A stretch of DNA of 64,000 nucleotides from Allocoprococcus comes (GTDB lineage Bacteria; Bacillota; Clostridia; Lachnospirales; Lachnospiraceae). This document shows positions 37,914 to 46,471 of the stretch, piece by piece. The position numbers and the translations under genes are program-made. Every line of letters begins with the position of its first letter. Position 1 is the first letter of the stretch. Below the pieces are notes generated by a model. It was not told the origin of the DNA and made no database searches. It saw nothing but the letters and a program-made list of their open reading frames with translations. The DNA is taken from contig NZ_JAAIMM010000009.1 in assembly GCF_013300725.1 (NCBI RefSeq), positions 1 to 64,000 of the forward strand, read 5' to 3'.

Positions 37914-40406
37914 ATGACATGGCCTTTTGAAAATGATACCAGTGACATTGAAAAGAAGCTGGCAAAGCGCAGTTTGCATCGTGAACGGCAGCGTAATTTA
38001 TTTGCAATCATTGCTCTTGTGCTAACTGCATTTATGATAACTGCGACATTCAGTATTGGTTTTAGTTACTTTGAAACCTACCAAATGCAACAAATTCGGT
38101 TAATGGGAACTACCGCTGATGTCGGAATCACAAATGTAACAGAAAATCAGTTGGTTGAAATTTCAAAATCAAACCTTGTCCTTGACGTAGGTATACAGCA
38201 GCGTTTAGGCAGTGTTGATACAGAGCAACTGCAAAATGCGAGATTAGGTATAGTTTGGATAGATGATACCGAGTGGGGAACCCACCGTCTGCCTACTATA
38301 TCAAGTGTTGTAGGAAATTACCCATCAAGTAAAAACGAAATTATGCTACCTACATGGGTGCTTGAACAGATGGGCATTTCTGATCCGCAAATAGGGATGG
38401 AGATTGTGTTGTCGTACCAAATTGGCGATAGCTATAATTATGTCTCAGACACCTTTTTGCTGTCGGGCTACTATACGGACTACATTCCAATGCGCACAAA
38501 TAATCGTGGTTATGTTTATGTTTCATCCGCTTTTAAGGATAGCTTAAATGTATCACTGGATAATAGTGTTACGGCAATGATCCGTTTTCAAGGCAATGAT
38601 AATGCTGACAAAAACTGTGAAAGATTGCGGCGTGAGATTGACTTTACAGAAGGGCAAACATTTGAAATTGTACCATTAGAACAGGCAAATGGTGGAACTA
38701 TTATTTTAGCTGTAATAATTTTAGCAGTTTTTATATCCTTTAGCGGCTATCTGCTGATTTATAATATTCTTTATGTCTCTGTCGTAAAAGATGTGCAATT
38801 CTATGGCCGTCTTAAAACGATTGGAACGACCCAAAGGCAGATAAAGAGAATTATCTATAAGCAGGCAATCAGAATCTCTTGTATTGGTATTCCGATTGGT
38901 CTGTTACTTGGTGCGGTTGTTTCCTTTGGCATTGTTCCTTACTTCCTGAATATGATGTATTCAACAAATTCTGATGTGGGAACAAAAGTATCTTTTTCGC
39001 CGTTTATTTTCATAGGAGCGGCCATATTTACGTTCATTACCGTTATGATTGCAAGCATGAAGCCCGCCAAAATTGCCGGAAATGTTTCACCAATAGCAGC
39101 ACTCCAATATACAGCAGCCAGCACAAAGAGCAGCGCCAGAAATTGTAGCAAAATGAAGTTGTCCAGAATGGCATGGAACAATGTCTTTCGTAATGCTAAG
39201 AGTACAACCCTTGTTTTTGCATCGCTTTTTTTCGGCCTTTCCTTGTTCCTTGTCGTCACAGGGCTATTACATGGTTTAAGCCCGGAGAATTATGTGAGCC
39301 AATGGGGAGTAAGCGATTTTGCACTCACATATAGTATCCACGAAAGAGAAGATTTAATTTCCAGCGAAATGGTTTCAGAGATTGGTCAGCTTGACGGCAT
39401 TGAGAATTTGAGGTTGACCTATGCACCTTATCCTCAAGTAGCAGCAGATGTTGTATATGACGATGCTGTATTTCACGAGTTTCTTGCGTCATTAGACGGA
39501 GTAAACGGCATTGATTTTTCTGATCCGGCAGAATTAGAAAATTATCAGCAAAACTTTTTTAGCGGGGTTTTTGGAATTGACAGTGCATATTTGGAAGAAA
39601 TCAATAAAACCTTAAACTTGCCTATTGACACGTCTGCCTTTGAACAAGGAAAGGTTGTGCTGCTGTCCAAAACAGTAGAAGACCTTATTCAGCCGGGGCA
39701 GGAAATAACAATCCAGACGCAGAACGGACAGCATTCCTTTATTGTAGCGAACGGTTATTTGAATGAAGGGTTTCGAGCAGGAGGAAGCAATGAGAGAGGG
39801 ACGGCTCCTGATTTGTATATTAGTCAAACAGCTTTGAAAGAACTCTTTCCGCAATATAGAGTGTTCCGCGTGGCCTTTGATACGGATGGTCAACATGACG
39901 AAAGTATACTGCAAGAATTAAAGCAAATCACCGCATCACAAGCTAACATTGATATTATATCCCGATATGAACGGCGAGAAGAAATGCAGGAATATCTCAT
40001 TACAGTAAAGGTTTTAGGAACAGGGTTGTCCGTGATTCTGCTGCTTGTTGGTGTCATGAACTTTGTCAATACAATGGTTGTCAATGTAAATACTCGGCGC
40101 TATGAATTAGCTGTTCTTGAAAGCATTGGAATGACAAAGCGACAAATCAAACGAATGCTATTTATGGAAGGTTTCTATTATTGGGGCGTTTCCCTTTCCC
40201 TTGCAGTCACCATTGGAACAGCAATCTTCATCTTGCTATATATGATTTTTAGTAAAGTGGCCTATTATGCTGTTTTCTCCTATCCATTTATCCCACTGGT
40301 GCTGGTGTCTGGACTGGTGTTGCTAATCTGCCTTATTGTGCCTATATGGGTCTACAAAACTGACGTTAACCTTCCAGTTGTGGAGCGATTGCGGTTGACA
40401 GAGTGA
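37914..40406 (+). CDS. FtsX-type ABC transporter permease
   Basis: 830 aa. TM near 30-55, a large extracellular domain (60-240), three TM (about 258-400 including the FtsX domain), another TM near 430, a second large extracellular domain (450-700) and three final TM (705-815), a two-FtsX-domain plan. Likely confers resistance to peptides such as bacitracin or lantibiotics, with the kinase sensing its activity; substrate unknown. Codon use is more A/T-rich than the ATPase 14 bp before it, a sharp change within one operon. Confidence 0.88.
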   Translation: MTWPFENDTSDIEKKLAKRSLHRERQRNLFAIIALVLTAFMITATFSIGFSYFETYQMQQIRLMGTTADVGITNVTENQLVEISKSNLVLDVGIQQRLGSVDTEQLQNARLGIVWIDDTEWGTHRLPTISSVVGNYPSSKNEIMLPTWVLEQMGISDPQIGMEIVLSYQIGDSYNYVSDTFLLSGYYTDYIPMRTNNRGYVYVSSAFKDSLNVSLDNSVTAMIRFQGNDNADKNCERLRREIDFTEGQTFEIVPLEQANGGTIILAVIILAVFISFSGYLLIYNILYVSVVKDVQFYGRLKTIGTTQRQIKRIIYKQAIRISCIGIPIGLLLGAVVSFGIVPYFLNMMYSTNSDVGTKVSFSPFIFIGAAIFTFITVMIASMKPAKIAGNVSPIAALQYTAASTKSSARNCSKMKLSRMAWNNVFRNAKSTTLVFASLFFGLSLFLVVTGLLHGLSPENYVSQWGVSDFALTYSIHEREDLISSEMVSEIGQLDGIENLRLTYAPYPQVAADVVYDDAVFHEFLASLDGVNGIDFSDPAELENYQQNFFSGVFGIDSAYLEEINKTLNLPIDTSAFEQGKVVLLSKTVEDLIQPGQEITIQTQNGQHSFIVANGYLNEGFRAGGSNERGTAPDLYISQTALKELFPQYRVFRVAFDTDGQHDESILQELKQITASQANIDIISRYERREEMQEYLITVKVLGTGLSVILLLVGVMNFVNTMVVNVNTRRYELAVLESIGMTKRQIKRMLFMEGFYYWGVSLSLAVTIGTAIFILLYMIFSKVAYYAVFSYPFIPLVLVSGLVLLICLIVPIWVYKTDVNLPVVERLRLTE

Positions 40407-40424
40407 GTTTAATCAAATAGCAAA

Positions 40425-40850
40425 ATGTGTTTATTTTTGATTACTCTTGGAGAACCAGTCTCTTATCCTGTCAATCAGGTTGACGGCTTTGAATTGACCA
40501 TTGAAAAGCCCACATGGTCTCCGTTTAAGGGATATACCATTCGCTGGGCTGTTACTGCGAATTCTAAAGAAATCTATTCCTTCGGTGAGGATGGTAGTCC
40601 TGGCTTTGAGTATCTCGAACGCCACATTGACGGGCAATGGTATCGTTTGACATATTCGCAGGATATATTTTCTTTTAATAATTTAGAATTCTCATTGGGT
40701 GGAGACAGTACGGGCTTGCAGGGAAGTATTGTTCAAAAATATGATTATTATGGAACTCGCTTGGAGGCGGGAATCTATCGTGTAGTATTAGAAATGAAGG
40801 CAAAGGACGGAACACCGCATTATTTGGCGGCTGAATTTGATGTTGAGTAA
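40425..40850 (+). pseudogene. Ig-like (Big_14-type) domain protein, N-terminus lost
   Basis: The 141-codon frame holds an extracellular Ig-like domain (FELTIEKPTWSPFKG ... LEAGIYRVVLEM), the type seen in lipoproteins. There is no signal peptide, no lipobox and no ribosome site before the first ATG (MCLFLITLGEPV), so the 5' part has probably been lost; it could still be expressed by read-through from the permease 18 bp upstream. Confidence 0.6.
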
Positions 40851-40890
40851 ATAAGCAGAAAGACAACTTCAAGTTTACAGAACTGAATCA

Positions 40891-40917
40891 AAAGAGCTCG
40901 AAGGAGCTCTTTTTCCT
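40891..40917 (+). terminator. Terminator closing the cargo
   Basis: AAAGAGCTC and GAGCTCTTT with a GAAG loop, then TTCCTTTTTT. Confidence 0.85.
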
Positions 40918-40982
40918 TTTTTATAATAGTATCATTATGGTATAATAGAGACATTAAAATCGGAATTTCAGGAGGTGTTTTT

Positions 40983-41450
40983 ATGCCACAAATGAATAAG
41001 GGAGGAAAATTTATTTTCGGGAAATCACTCATTCGGACGGATGGAACATTGCGGATTCCACCGCAGGCAATGGAAGAATATCACATTGCAGATGAAGGAA
41101 AAGTATATCTTTTTACCGGAAGTAAGATTACCGGTGGCTTCTGCGTCACCCGGAAAGGCCTTTTGCATCCGTCGAAACTTGGTCACATTTTGGACGATAC
41201 TCCACCGTTGCTTGACTACTCAGCAGGTTCTGGCGAATTCATCAAATACAAGGGGCGTTCCTACTGCTGGGTAGAGATTTCACAGGAGGGGCAAATTCTT
41301 CTTACGAAGAAAATGATGGATTTTTTGAAGGTGAGACCCGGAATGGAGCTGCTCTCTATCCGCAGTAGCGACATCGCGTTTACGATGGGAGCTAAAGGAC
41401 CGCTATTGGAAAAAGCAGAAAACTATGATGGTGAAATTCCGCTTTTTTAA
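40983..41450 (+). CDS. Hypothetical protein with AbrB-like segment
   Basis: 155 aa. The N-terminal stretch LIRTDGTLRIPPQAMEEYHI and a second, similar half (EISQEGQILLTKKMMDFLKVRPGM, given in part) look like two swapped-hairpin AbrB/SpoVT-type units, which would make it a DNA-binding regulator; this is only resemblance. AGGAGG precedes the ATG and a TATAAT is at 40941-40946 with a poor -35. Confidence 0.6.
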   Translation: MPQMNKGGKFIFGKSLIRTDGTLRIPPQAMEEYHIADEGKVYLFTGSKITGGFCVTRKGLLHPSKLGHILDDTPPLLDYSAGSGEFIKYKGRSYCWVEISQEGQILLTKKMMDFLKVRPGMELLSIRSSDIAFTMGAKGPLLEKAENYDGEIPLF

Positions 41451-41514
41451 GTGTAACAATTCCAGTTTGCAGAGCTGACAATCTATCATTTTATCAAAGT
41501 AAGATAATTACAAT

Positions 41515-41560
41515 CAATAACGCCGGTGCGGGATTTTGATATCCAGTACCGGCGTTATTG
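41515..41560. terminator. Strong hairpin between convergent genes
   Basis: CAATAACGCCGGT pairs exactly with ACCGGCGTTATTG, loop 20 nt. It lies between genes that converge, so it could end both, although no strong T-run follows. Confidence 0.6.
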
Positions 41561-41597
41561 ATTCTACAGGGGCTTGGGGGTGTAGCCACCAAATATA

Positions 41598-42251
41598 CTA
41601 TTCGTTTTCTGCTTCAGCAAGTTTGTTAAGAATCCACTCCCGATTGATAACAATATCCTCATCATCTCGGAGATCTTTGAAATCAGTGCAGTGTGAAGAA
41701 GCAAATTCATACATATTGTCAATGTCAACTGCACCAGTGATCTCACCCTTATTAATGATTATAAGAATATTTGTTCCGTTGTCGTCGACAGCAAAGCGCA
41801 GTTCATCAAATTCTTTATCAGGATTATTCTCGTGAAGAGAATCTGTCACAAGTAATTTAACAAGTTCCATTACCCTGTCATCTTTACCTGCATCAAAGAT
41901 CTGGATCTTTTCAACGAGCTGATTTGCTGATGTCACAATCCGGTATAAGTACTTTTCGGTACGATAATCAGCCAAAGCATTTTTTTCATAAAATATTTCA
42001 TATGTCTTCTTTACTTCTGATTCAGGAACCAGATAAATCATGACAAGATCTTCCATCTGGTGATAGAGTGTGGAGTAGTTTAAACGAAAGGTCTCTCCAC
42101 AGCTTGGGCAGGTATAAAGAAAAATAGATTGATTAAGTACCTTCTCTTTCATTTCAGGATCCAGTGCAGTATTAATACTGTCCCAGAGCTCAAAATCTCC
42201 CTCATGATGGCAGGAAGGACAAGTTACCTTTTCTATATGATGTCTTGACAT
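41598..42251 (-). CDS. CpXC domain protein
   Basis: 217 aa. Two CPxC zinc-binding motifs, CPSC (11-14) and CPSC (48-51), define the CpXC family, whose role is unknown. No TM. Follows the ImmA-like peptidase by 65 bp on the same strand, so it may belong to the same regulatory operon. Confidence 0.8.
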   Translation of the reverse strand: MSRHHIEKVTCPSCHHEGDFELWDSINTALDPEMKEKVLNQSIFLYTCPSCGETFRLNYSTLYHQMEDLVMIYLVPESEVKKTYEIFYEKNALADYRTEKYLYRIVTSANQLVEKIQIFDAGKDDRVMELVKLLVTDSLHENNPDKEFDELRFAVDDNGTNILIIINKGEITGAVDIDNMYEFASSHCTDFKDLRDDEDIVINREWILNKLAEAENE

Positions 42252-42316
42252 AAATGTTCCTCCTTTCAGTGAGATAAATCTATAGTTTTCTTATTGTAGA
42301 ATGCGCTTATCCTTTA

Positions 42317-42841
42317 TTATTTTGCCAGGAAATTACTCTGAATCTCCATCGGCATATGATAAGCCTGGCCTCGTTTTGTCAGGCTGTATAGTTTAAAGCT
42401 CATGAGTTCCGGAGTTGCATTCAGAGAACTGCAGAGTCCGAAATAATCCAGGTCTTCGTTCTGAACCATATCTTCGATCTCCTCATCATCAATCAGAAGA
42501 TCGGCAGCAAACAGATTGGCCTGGTATTCTGTATTATCCGTCATATTATAGAGTGTATCATCTTGCATCGGAGCCATTTTCAGCTGGGAACGATGCAGCA
42601 TGATATGCCCTAATTCATGGGCGGCAACGATCATCTTTTCTTCTTCTGAAAGGAAACTGCTGATCATGACATAGATCGTCTTGCAGCTCATAAAACAATA
42701 TCCTTTCAGTGTCTTATATCTGGAAGTTTCCCCGACCACAATGTTCATCTGATCCATGATCTCAAATGGATCTCGGGTTCCATATTTCTTGATTAATTTC
42801 TTTGTTTCTGTATATATGTAAGTGTTTCTCAAATAAATCAC
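42317..42841 (-). CDS. immA: ImmA/IrrE-family metallopeptidase
   Basis: 174 aa. The zinc protease motif HELGH is in VAAHELGHIMLH (about 74-85), with a downstream glutamate in NTEYQANLFAADLL as the third ligand. In ICEBs1 ImmA cleaves the repressor ImmR after DNA damage; here it lies 82 bp after the XRE repressor, same order. The symbol is by family and context. Confidence 0.88.
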   Translation of the reverse strand: MIYLRNTYIYTETKKLIKKYGTRDPFEIMDQMNIVVGETSRYKTLKGYCFMSCKTIYVMISSFLSEEEKMIVAAHELGHIMLHRSQLKMAPMQDDTLYNMTDNTEYQANLFAADLLIDDEEIEDMVQNEDLDYFGLCSSLNATPELMSFKLYSLTKRGQAYHMPMEIQSNFLAK

Positions 42842-42923
42842 CTCAAAAGTAAAAAATAAAAGGGCAGAAATATCCTTGTAACTATAAGGTAACAGATTAG
42901 GTGTACAATAATCCCGCCTTCTA

Positions 42924-43343
42924 TTATTTTTCCTCTTGGTTTTTCAGATATTTTTTCGGTGTAAATTTCTTTGCACGTCTTTTGGAATCCAGATAAAGGC
43001 TCTGGATCTCATCCATAAAAGCTATTTTATCTTCGTCTGTCAGTGATCCACCGGCAAACATAGCTGCAGCCTGTTCCAGAATCTGCTGAGCCTGTTTGGC
43101 ACCGCGGTTACCAAACTGTTCGGATGCCTCTGTGATAAAAGCTTCATTCTCACTCATGAGATAAGAAACATCACACTGTAATGCATCTGCCAGTTTCTGA
43201 TACAGAACATTTTGTTTTGGGAAACGTCCTTCTACTTCCCAGGATCGAATGGTCCTATATGAAACACCAACCATGCTGGCCAGTTCCTGCTGACTCATCT
43301 TTTTTTCTTTTCTTAATGATCTTACTTTTTCACCGAATGTCAT
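42924..43343 (-). CDS. XRE-family repressor (ImmR-like)
   Basis: 139 aa. HTH at the N-terminus (MSQQELASMVGVSYRTIRSW, about 16-35), then a helical region and a basic tail. Start chosen at 43343, where GAGG lies 10 nt upstream; the frame opens at 43394. Divergent from the polymerase gene, with three matching operators between them. Likely repressor of both promoters and substrate of the adjacent peptidase. Confidence 0.85.
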   Translation of the reverse strand: MTFGEKVRSLRKEKKMSQQELASMVGVSYRTIRSWEVEGRFPKQNVLYQKLADALQCDVSYLMSENEAFITEASEQFGNRGAKQAQQILEQAAAMFAGGSLTDEDKIAFMDEIQSLYLDSKRRAKKFTPKKYLKNQEEK

Positions 43344-43402
43344 AAACATACCTCTTTCTAAGCCTTGTCTTATAAGTTTCATTAGCCGCTTCAAGGCAAA
43401 AC

Positions 43403-43527
43403 GGGAAATGTGTCTCCTGAAAAATAAAAATTAATCTTGACAAAGGGAAATATCTCTCCTATAATGTGAATCACAGATAAGGGAAACATCTTTCCTATAA
43501 GATACACAATATTTCCTCTTTTGTCAA
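43403..43527. promoter_or_regulatory. Divergent promoters with three repressor operators
   Basis: Operators of consensus GGGAAAYRTSTYTCC lie at 43403-43417, 43445-43459 and 43481-43495. The rightward promoter is TTGACA (43437-43442), 17 bp, TATAAT (43460-43465), fully consensus, with the middle operator exactly filling its spacer. The leftward promoter is TTGACA (43527-43522), 17 bp, TATCTT (43504-43499), with the third operator at its start point. Repressor binding would shut the polymerase and control its own gene. Confidence 0.85.
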
Positions 43528-43629
43528 TGAATATGTGAAATGAATTTCCTATATTTTGAAGAAAACAGGAAAGATAGACAGTCATTGATAGTTAAAATGG
43601 GATACATGTTACAGAAAGAGGAAAGACGT

Positions 43630-44919
43630 ATGGGAGGTGGCAATGTGAGTCAGGATCAGACTTCTATTATCTGTATTGATCTAAAGTCCTTTTATGCTTC
43701 TGTGGAATGCGTAGAACGTGGGCTGGATCCATTTAAAGCAAACCTGGTGGTTGCAGATCCGACCAGATCAAAGTCAACAATCTGCCTGGCAATCACTCCG
43801 GCTATGAAGGCTCTTGGCATCAAGAACCGGTGCCGGATCCATGAGATACCGGATTGTGTGAAGTACATCACAGCCATGCCAAGGATGCAGCTGTATATGG
43901 ATTATTCCGCAAAGATCTATGGAATCTATCTGCGGTACGTCTCAAAAGAAGATATCCATGTGTACAGTGTCGATGAGTGTTTTATTGATGTGACAAACTA
44001 TCTGCAGCTTTATCATCTCACTGCAAAAGAAATGGTGGTAAAGCTTATGCAGGAGGTTATGGAAGAAACAGGTATCACTGCAACCGCTGGTGTGGGAACC
44101 AATCTGTATCTTGCTAAGATCGCAATGGATATCGTAGCAAAGCATGTGGATGACCATATTGGAATCCTGGATGAATTCTCTTACAGAGAGCAGCTATGGG
44201 ATCATAAACCATTAAGTGACTTCTGGAGGATTGGATCCCGGACTGAAAAAAAACTGGCCGGTTATGGAATCCATACGATGGGCGATATTGCAATGGCTTC
44301 TTTAAGATCCGAAGACTGGCTGTATAAGATGTTTGGGATTGATGCAGAGCTGTTGATCGATCATGCATGGGGATATGAAACATGCCGGATGAGTGACATC
44401 AAGAACTATCATTCGGAGGAACACAGCCTTTCAAATGGTCAGGTGCTGATGCGAAATTATTCTTTTGATGAAGCACTTGTGATCGTAAGGGAAATGACAG
44501 ATAATCTGGTCCTGGATCTGTTTGAAAAAGGACTGGTAACAAGCTCTCTCACCTTATGGATCGCCTATGACCACAGGTATGAGCATGAGGCATCCAAAGG
44601 AACCGTAAAACTCGAAAGAGAAAGTAACAGTTCCAAAAAGATCATAGATGCAGTGGAAGATTTATATCTCAGGATTGCAGACAGATATACCGGAATCCGA
44701 AGAATCGAGGTGTGTGCGAACAGGGTTGTTCCTGAAAGTTATGTGCAGTACAGCCTGTTTGATGATCCCAAACAGACCGATAAGGAACGGCATTTACAGG
44801 AAGCAGTATTGAATGTAAAGCAGCGTTATGGGAAGAATGCGATCATGCGGGGATCCAACCTGCTAGAGTGTTCTACTTATAGAGAACGCAACGAGCAAAT
44901 AGGTGGTCACCGTGCTTAG
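43630..44919 (+). CDS. Y-family DNA polymerase (UmuC/DinB type)
   Basis: About 429 aa. Translesion polymerase with catalytic acidic residues in CIDLKSFYASVE (D about 17) and YSVDECFIDVT, an ITATAGVGTNLYLAKIA palm segment, helix-hairpin-helix (GIHTMGDIAM) and little-finger domain. The frame opens at 43540; AGAGGAAAG 9 nt before 43630 favours that ATG, and a GTG at 43645 with GGAGG is also possible. No UmuD is present. Ends in SLFDD, a probable beta-clamp-binding motif (QYSLFDD). Confidence 0.92.
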   Translation: MGGGNVSQDQTSIICIDLKSFYASVECVERGLDPFKANLVVADPTRSKSTICLAITPAMKALGIKNRCRIHEIPDCVKYITAMPRMQLYMDYSAKIYGIYLRYVSKEDIHVYSVDECFIDVTNYLQLYHLTAKEMVVKLMQEVMEETGITATAGVGTNLYLAKIAMDIVAKHVDDHIGILDEFSYREQLWDHKPLSDFWRIGSRTEKKLAGYGIHTMGDIAMASLRSEDWLYKMFGIDAELLIDHAWGYETCRMSDIKNYHSEEHSLSNGQVLMRNYSFDEALVIVREMTDNLVLDLFEKGLVTSSLTLWIAYDHRYEHEASKGTVKLERESNSSKKIIDAVEDLYLRIADRYTGIRRIEVCANRVVPESYVQYSLFDDPKQTDKERHLQEAVLNVKQRYGKNAIMRGSNLLECSTYRERNEQIGGHRA

Positions 44920-44933
44920 AGGAGGTGCAAAAA

Positions 44934-45350
44934 GTGCTGGCAAGTGCATATCAACCGTATTTATATTTACCAAGACCGGTTTCCAGGAGACATCCAATGG
45001 ATGTAGGACGCAGGGCAAAACAGTTTGCTCCATTTGCGGCACTTCGTGGATTGGATGAAACGATCCGGCAACAGGAAATCATTTACGAACCGAAAAGAGA
45101 TTTATCCGACGAAAAGAAAAATGAGCTGGATATGAAATTAAGGATTCTGGCATATGGAATGAAGATACAGGCAACTTATTTTCAAAAGTCCTGGAAGAAT
45201 CCATCAGTTGGTCAGTACCATACATTATCTGGAACCGTAGAATTTTTTGATACATCAGTCCACTTACGGATCGATGATACTGAGATTCAGATCCAGGATA
45301 TCTGTGATCTGACTGGTGATGTATTTGAAACTATAGAAATACCGTGTTAA
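44934..45350 (+). CDS. YolD-like protein
   Basis: 138 aa. The N-terminal RRHPMDVGRRAKQFAPFAAL motif is characteristic of YolD-like proteins that accompany UmuC-type polymerases on plasmids and phages of Firmicutes; they may substitute for UmuD but the mechanism is unknown. Starts with GTG 8 nt after AGGAGG and 14 bp after the polymerase stop. A GTG at 44925 overlaps the ribosome site and is less likely. Confidence 0.82.
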   Translation: MLASAYQPYLYLPRPVSRRHPMDVGRRAKQFAPFAALRGLDETIRQQEIIYEPKRDLSDEKKNELDMKLRILAYGMKIQATYFQKSWKNPSVGQYHTLSGTVEFFDTSVHLRIDDTEIQIQDICDLTGDVFETIEIPC

Positions 45351-45584
45351 TTAATCACAGCAGAATTTTTTATACTGGAAAGAGCGTGTGGTAGCTGGTG
45401 GAAGGATAAAAAAGGATGCACAGATCGACAAAGCAGATCTGATCAGAATAGAAATCGTGCTGTTCGTGCAGCTTTGGCACTTACGGAATGGATGGCATGA
45501 TGCTCATAAGGCGGATTTGATTTCCCTTTGATCCGTTGAGTAATAAATGGAGAAATATCTTATTGCTTAAAGGAGGAAGCCTAT

Positions 45585-45812
45585 ATGGGATCAGGTGCTA
45601 TTAAATGGCATGTACACTGCTCTGTATGCGGAGCATTTATTGAAAAGAGCGCACAAAGCGATTCAGAAGTGGAGTGCAAAAAATGTCGCAGTACATTGGA
45701 AATATTTGTAAATGATGATATGGTGTCGGTTCGTCCGATCCACATTCGTGATGAACAATTAAAGTCCAGGATGCGGACGTATTCCCGAAAGATGATGAAT
45801 CAGGGATCATAA
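45585..45812 (+). CDS. Small zinc-ribbon protein
   Basis: 75 aa. Two cysteine pairs, CSVC (12-15) and CKKC (32-35), form a probable zinc ribbon; basic C-terminus. AAAGGAGG lies 7 nt before the ATG. Function unknown; small ribbon proteins of this sort are common in conjugative elements. Confidence 0.7.
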   Translation: MGSGAIKWHVHCSVCGAFIEKSAQSDSEVECKKCRSTLEIFVNDDMVSVRPIHIRDEQLKSRMRTYSRKMMNQGS

Positions 45813-45921
45813 CAGAATAGAATGAGCTGTCTGTAGTAAGCGTTGGATTTGGCAAGAACCATCAAGAACGCACCAGACAGCAAGAGTTTGTCAAGGAGCT
45901 GAACCTGACTGGAATCACTAA

Positions 45922-46014
45922 GAGCCCGGCAAAACATTTACGGATACACTGCAAGATCAGAAGTCTTTTCTGGTTTTGGAGATTGTTGAAGTATTTGTTT
46001 TGTCGGGCTTTTTT
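45922..46014 (+). terminator. Long-loop terminator
   Basis: AGCCCGGCAAAAC (45922-45934) pairs with GTTTTGTCGGGCT (45997-46009), followed by TTTTT. The loop of about 60 nt is unusually long. The 350-bp gap around it (45813-46163) has an open frame without start codon but no gene I can support. Confidence 0.65.
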
Positions 46015-46053
46015 GACGTATTTCGAAAAATTTTTAAATTTTTTTGTCGTACC

Positions 46054-46088
46054 CCACTGTAAAACAGGCTCTCAGCGTTTCGTTATAT
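46054..46088 (+). repeat. 35-bp direct repeat, copy 1 (possible special promoter)
   Basis: CCACTGTAAAACAGGCTC continuing to CGTTTCGTTATAT; 34 of 35 bases match copy 2 at 47119. An A/T-rich run precedes both. It lies upstream of the 39-aa gene and the sigma-like gene. Confidence 0.8.
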
Positions 46089-46163
46089 AGAGGTTGAATT
46101 CTTTTTTGCAAAAATAATTGTAAATAGAGATTTTGATAATATGACACAAAGGAGGAAGCAAAG

Positions 46164-46283
46164 ATGACTGAAATCGAATACCAGGAATTTGTAAGGCATT
46201 GTCCTTACGATGCTATGGGCGATTATTCCATGTTTCGCAAAGAGCAAACAGAGAATGAATCAGAAGATGCACATATCAACTGA
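46164..46283 (+). CDS. Small acidic protein
   Basis: 39 aa (MTEIEYQEFVRHCPYDAMGD...). AAAGGAGG 7 nt before the ATG makes translation credible. No family recognised. Lies between repeat copy 1 and the sigma-like gene. Confidence 0.6.
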   Translation: MTEIEYQEFVRHCPYDAMGDYSMFRKEQTENESEDAHIN

Positions 46284-46435
46284 ATAAGCCAGGCAATCTG
46301 GCAAACTTAATCTAAACGCAGATACATGCGTTACAAAGGAGTCGCGGACTCCCGTTCAAAAAAAACGGGTGAGTTCGTGACCTCTTGTACTGCAGTTCTT
46401 TATGTCTGTGCAGAAATTTCATAAAAGATGGAATG

Positions 46436-46468
46436 GACCACCCGGAGCCGAAAGGCAGAAAGGTGGTC
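46436..46468 (+). promoter_or_regulatory. Hairpin masking the sigma-like gene's ribosome site
   Basis: GACCACC (46436-46442) pairs with GGTGGTC (46462-46468). The second arm overlaps the only ribosome site (AAAGGTGG) of the gene starting at 46472, so folding would limit translation. Confidence 0.6.
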
Positions 46469-46471
46469 TTT

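Noticed and set aside
45388-45531. 47-codon frame starting with GTG in the gap after the YolD-like gene
   Set aside because: Ribosome site is weak and the protein resembles nothing I know.
45833-46090. Open frame of about 80 codons after the zinc-ribbon gene
   Set aside because: No usable start codon near its beginning and it runs through a terminator hairpin and the 35-bp repeat; at most a decayed gene.
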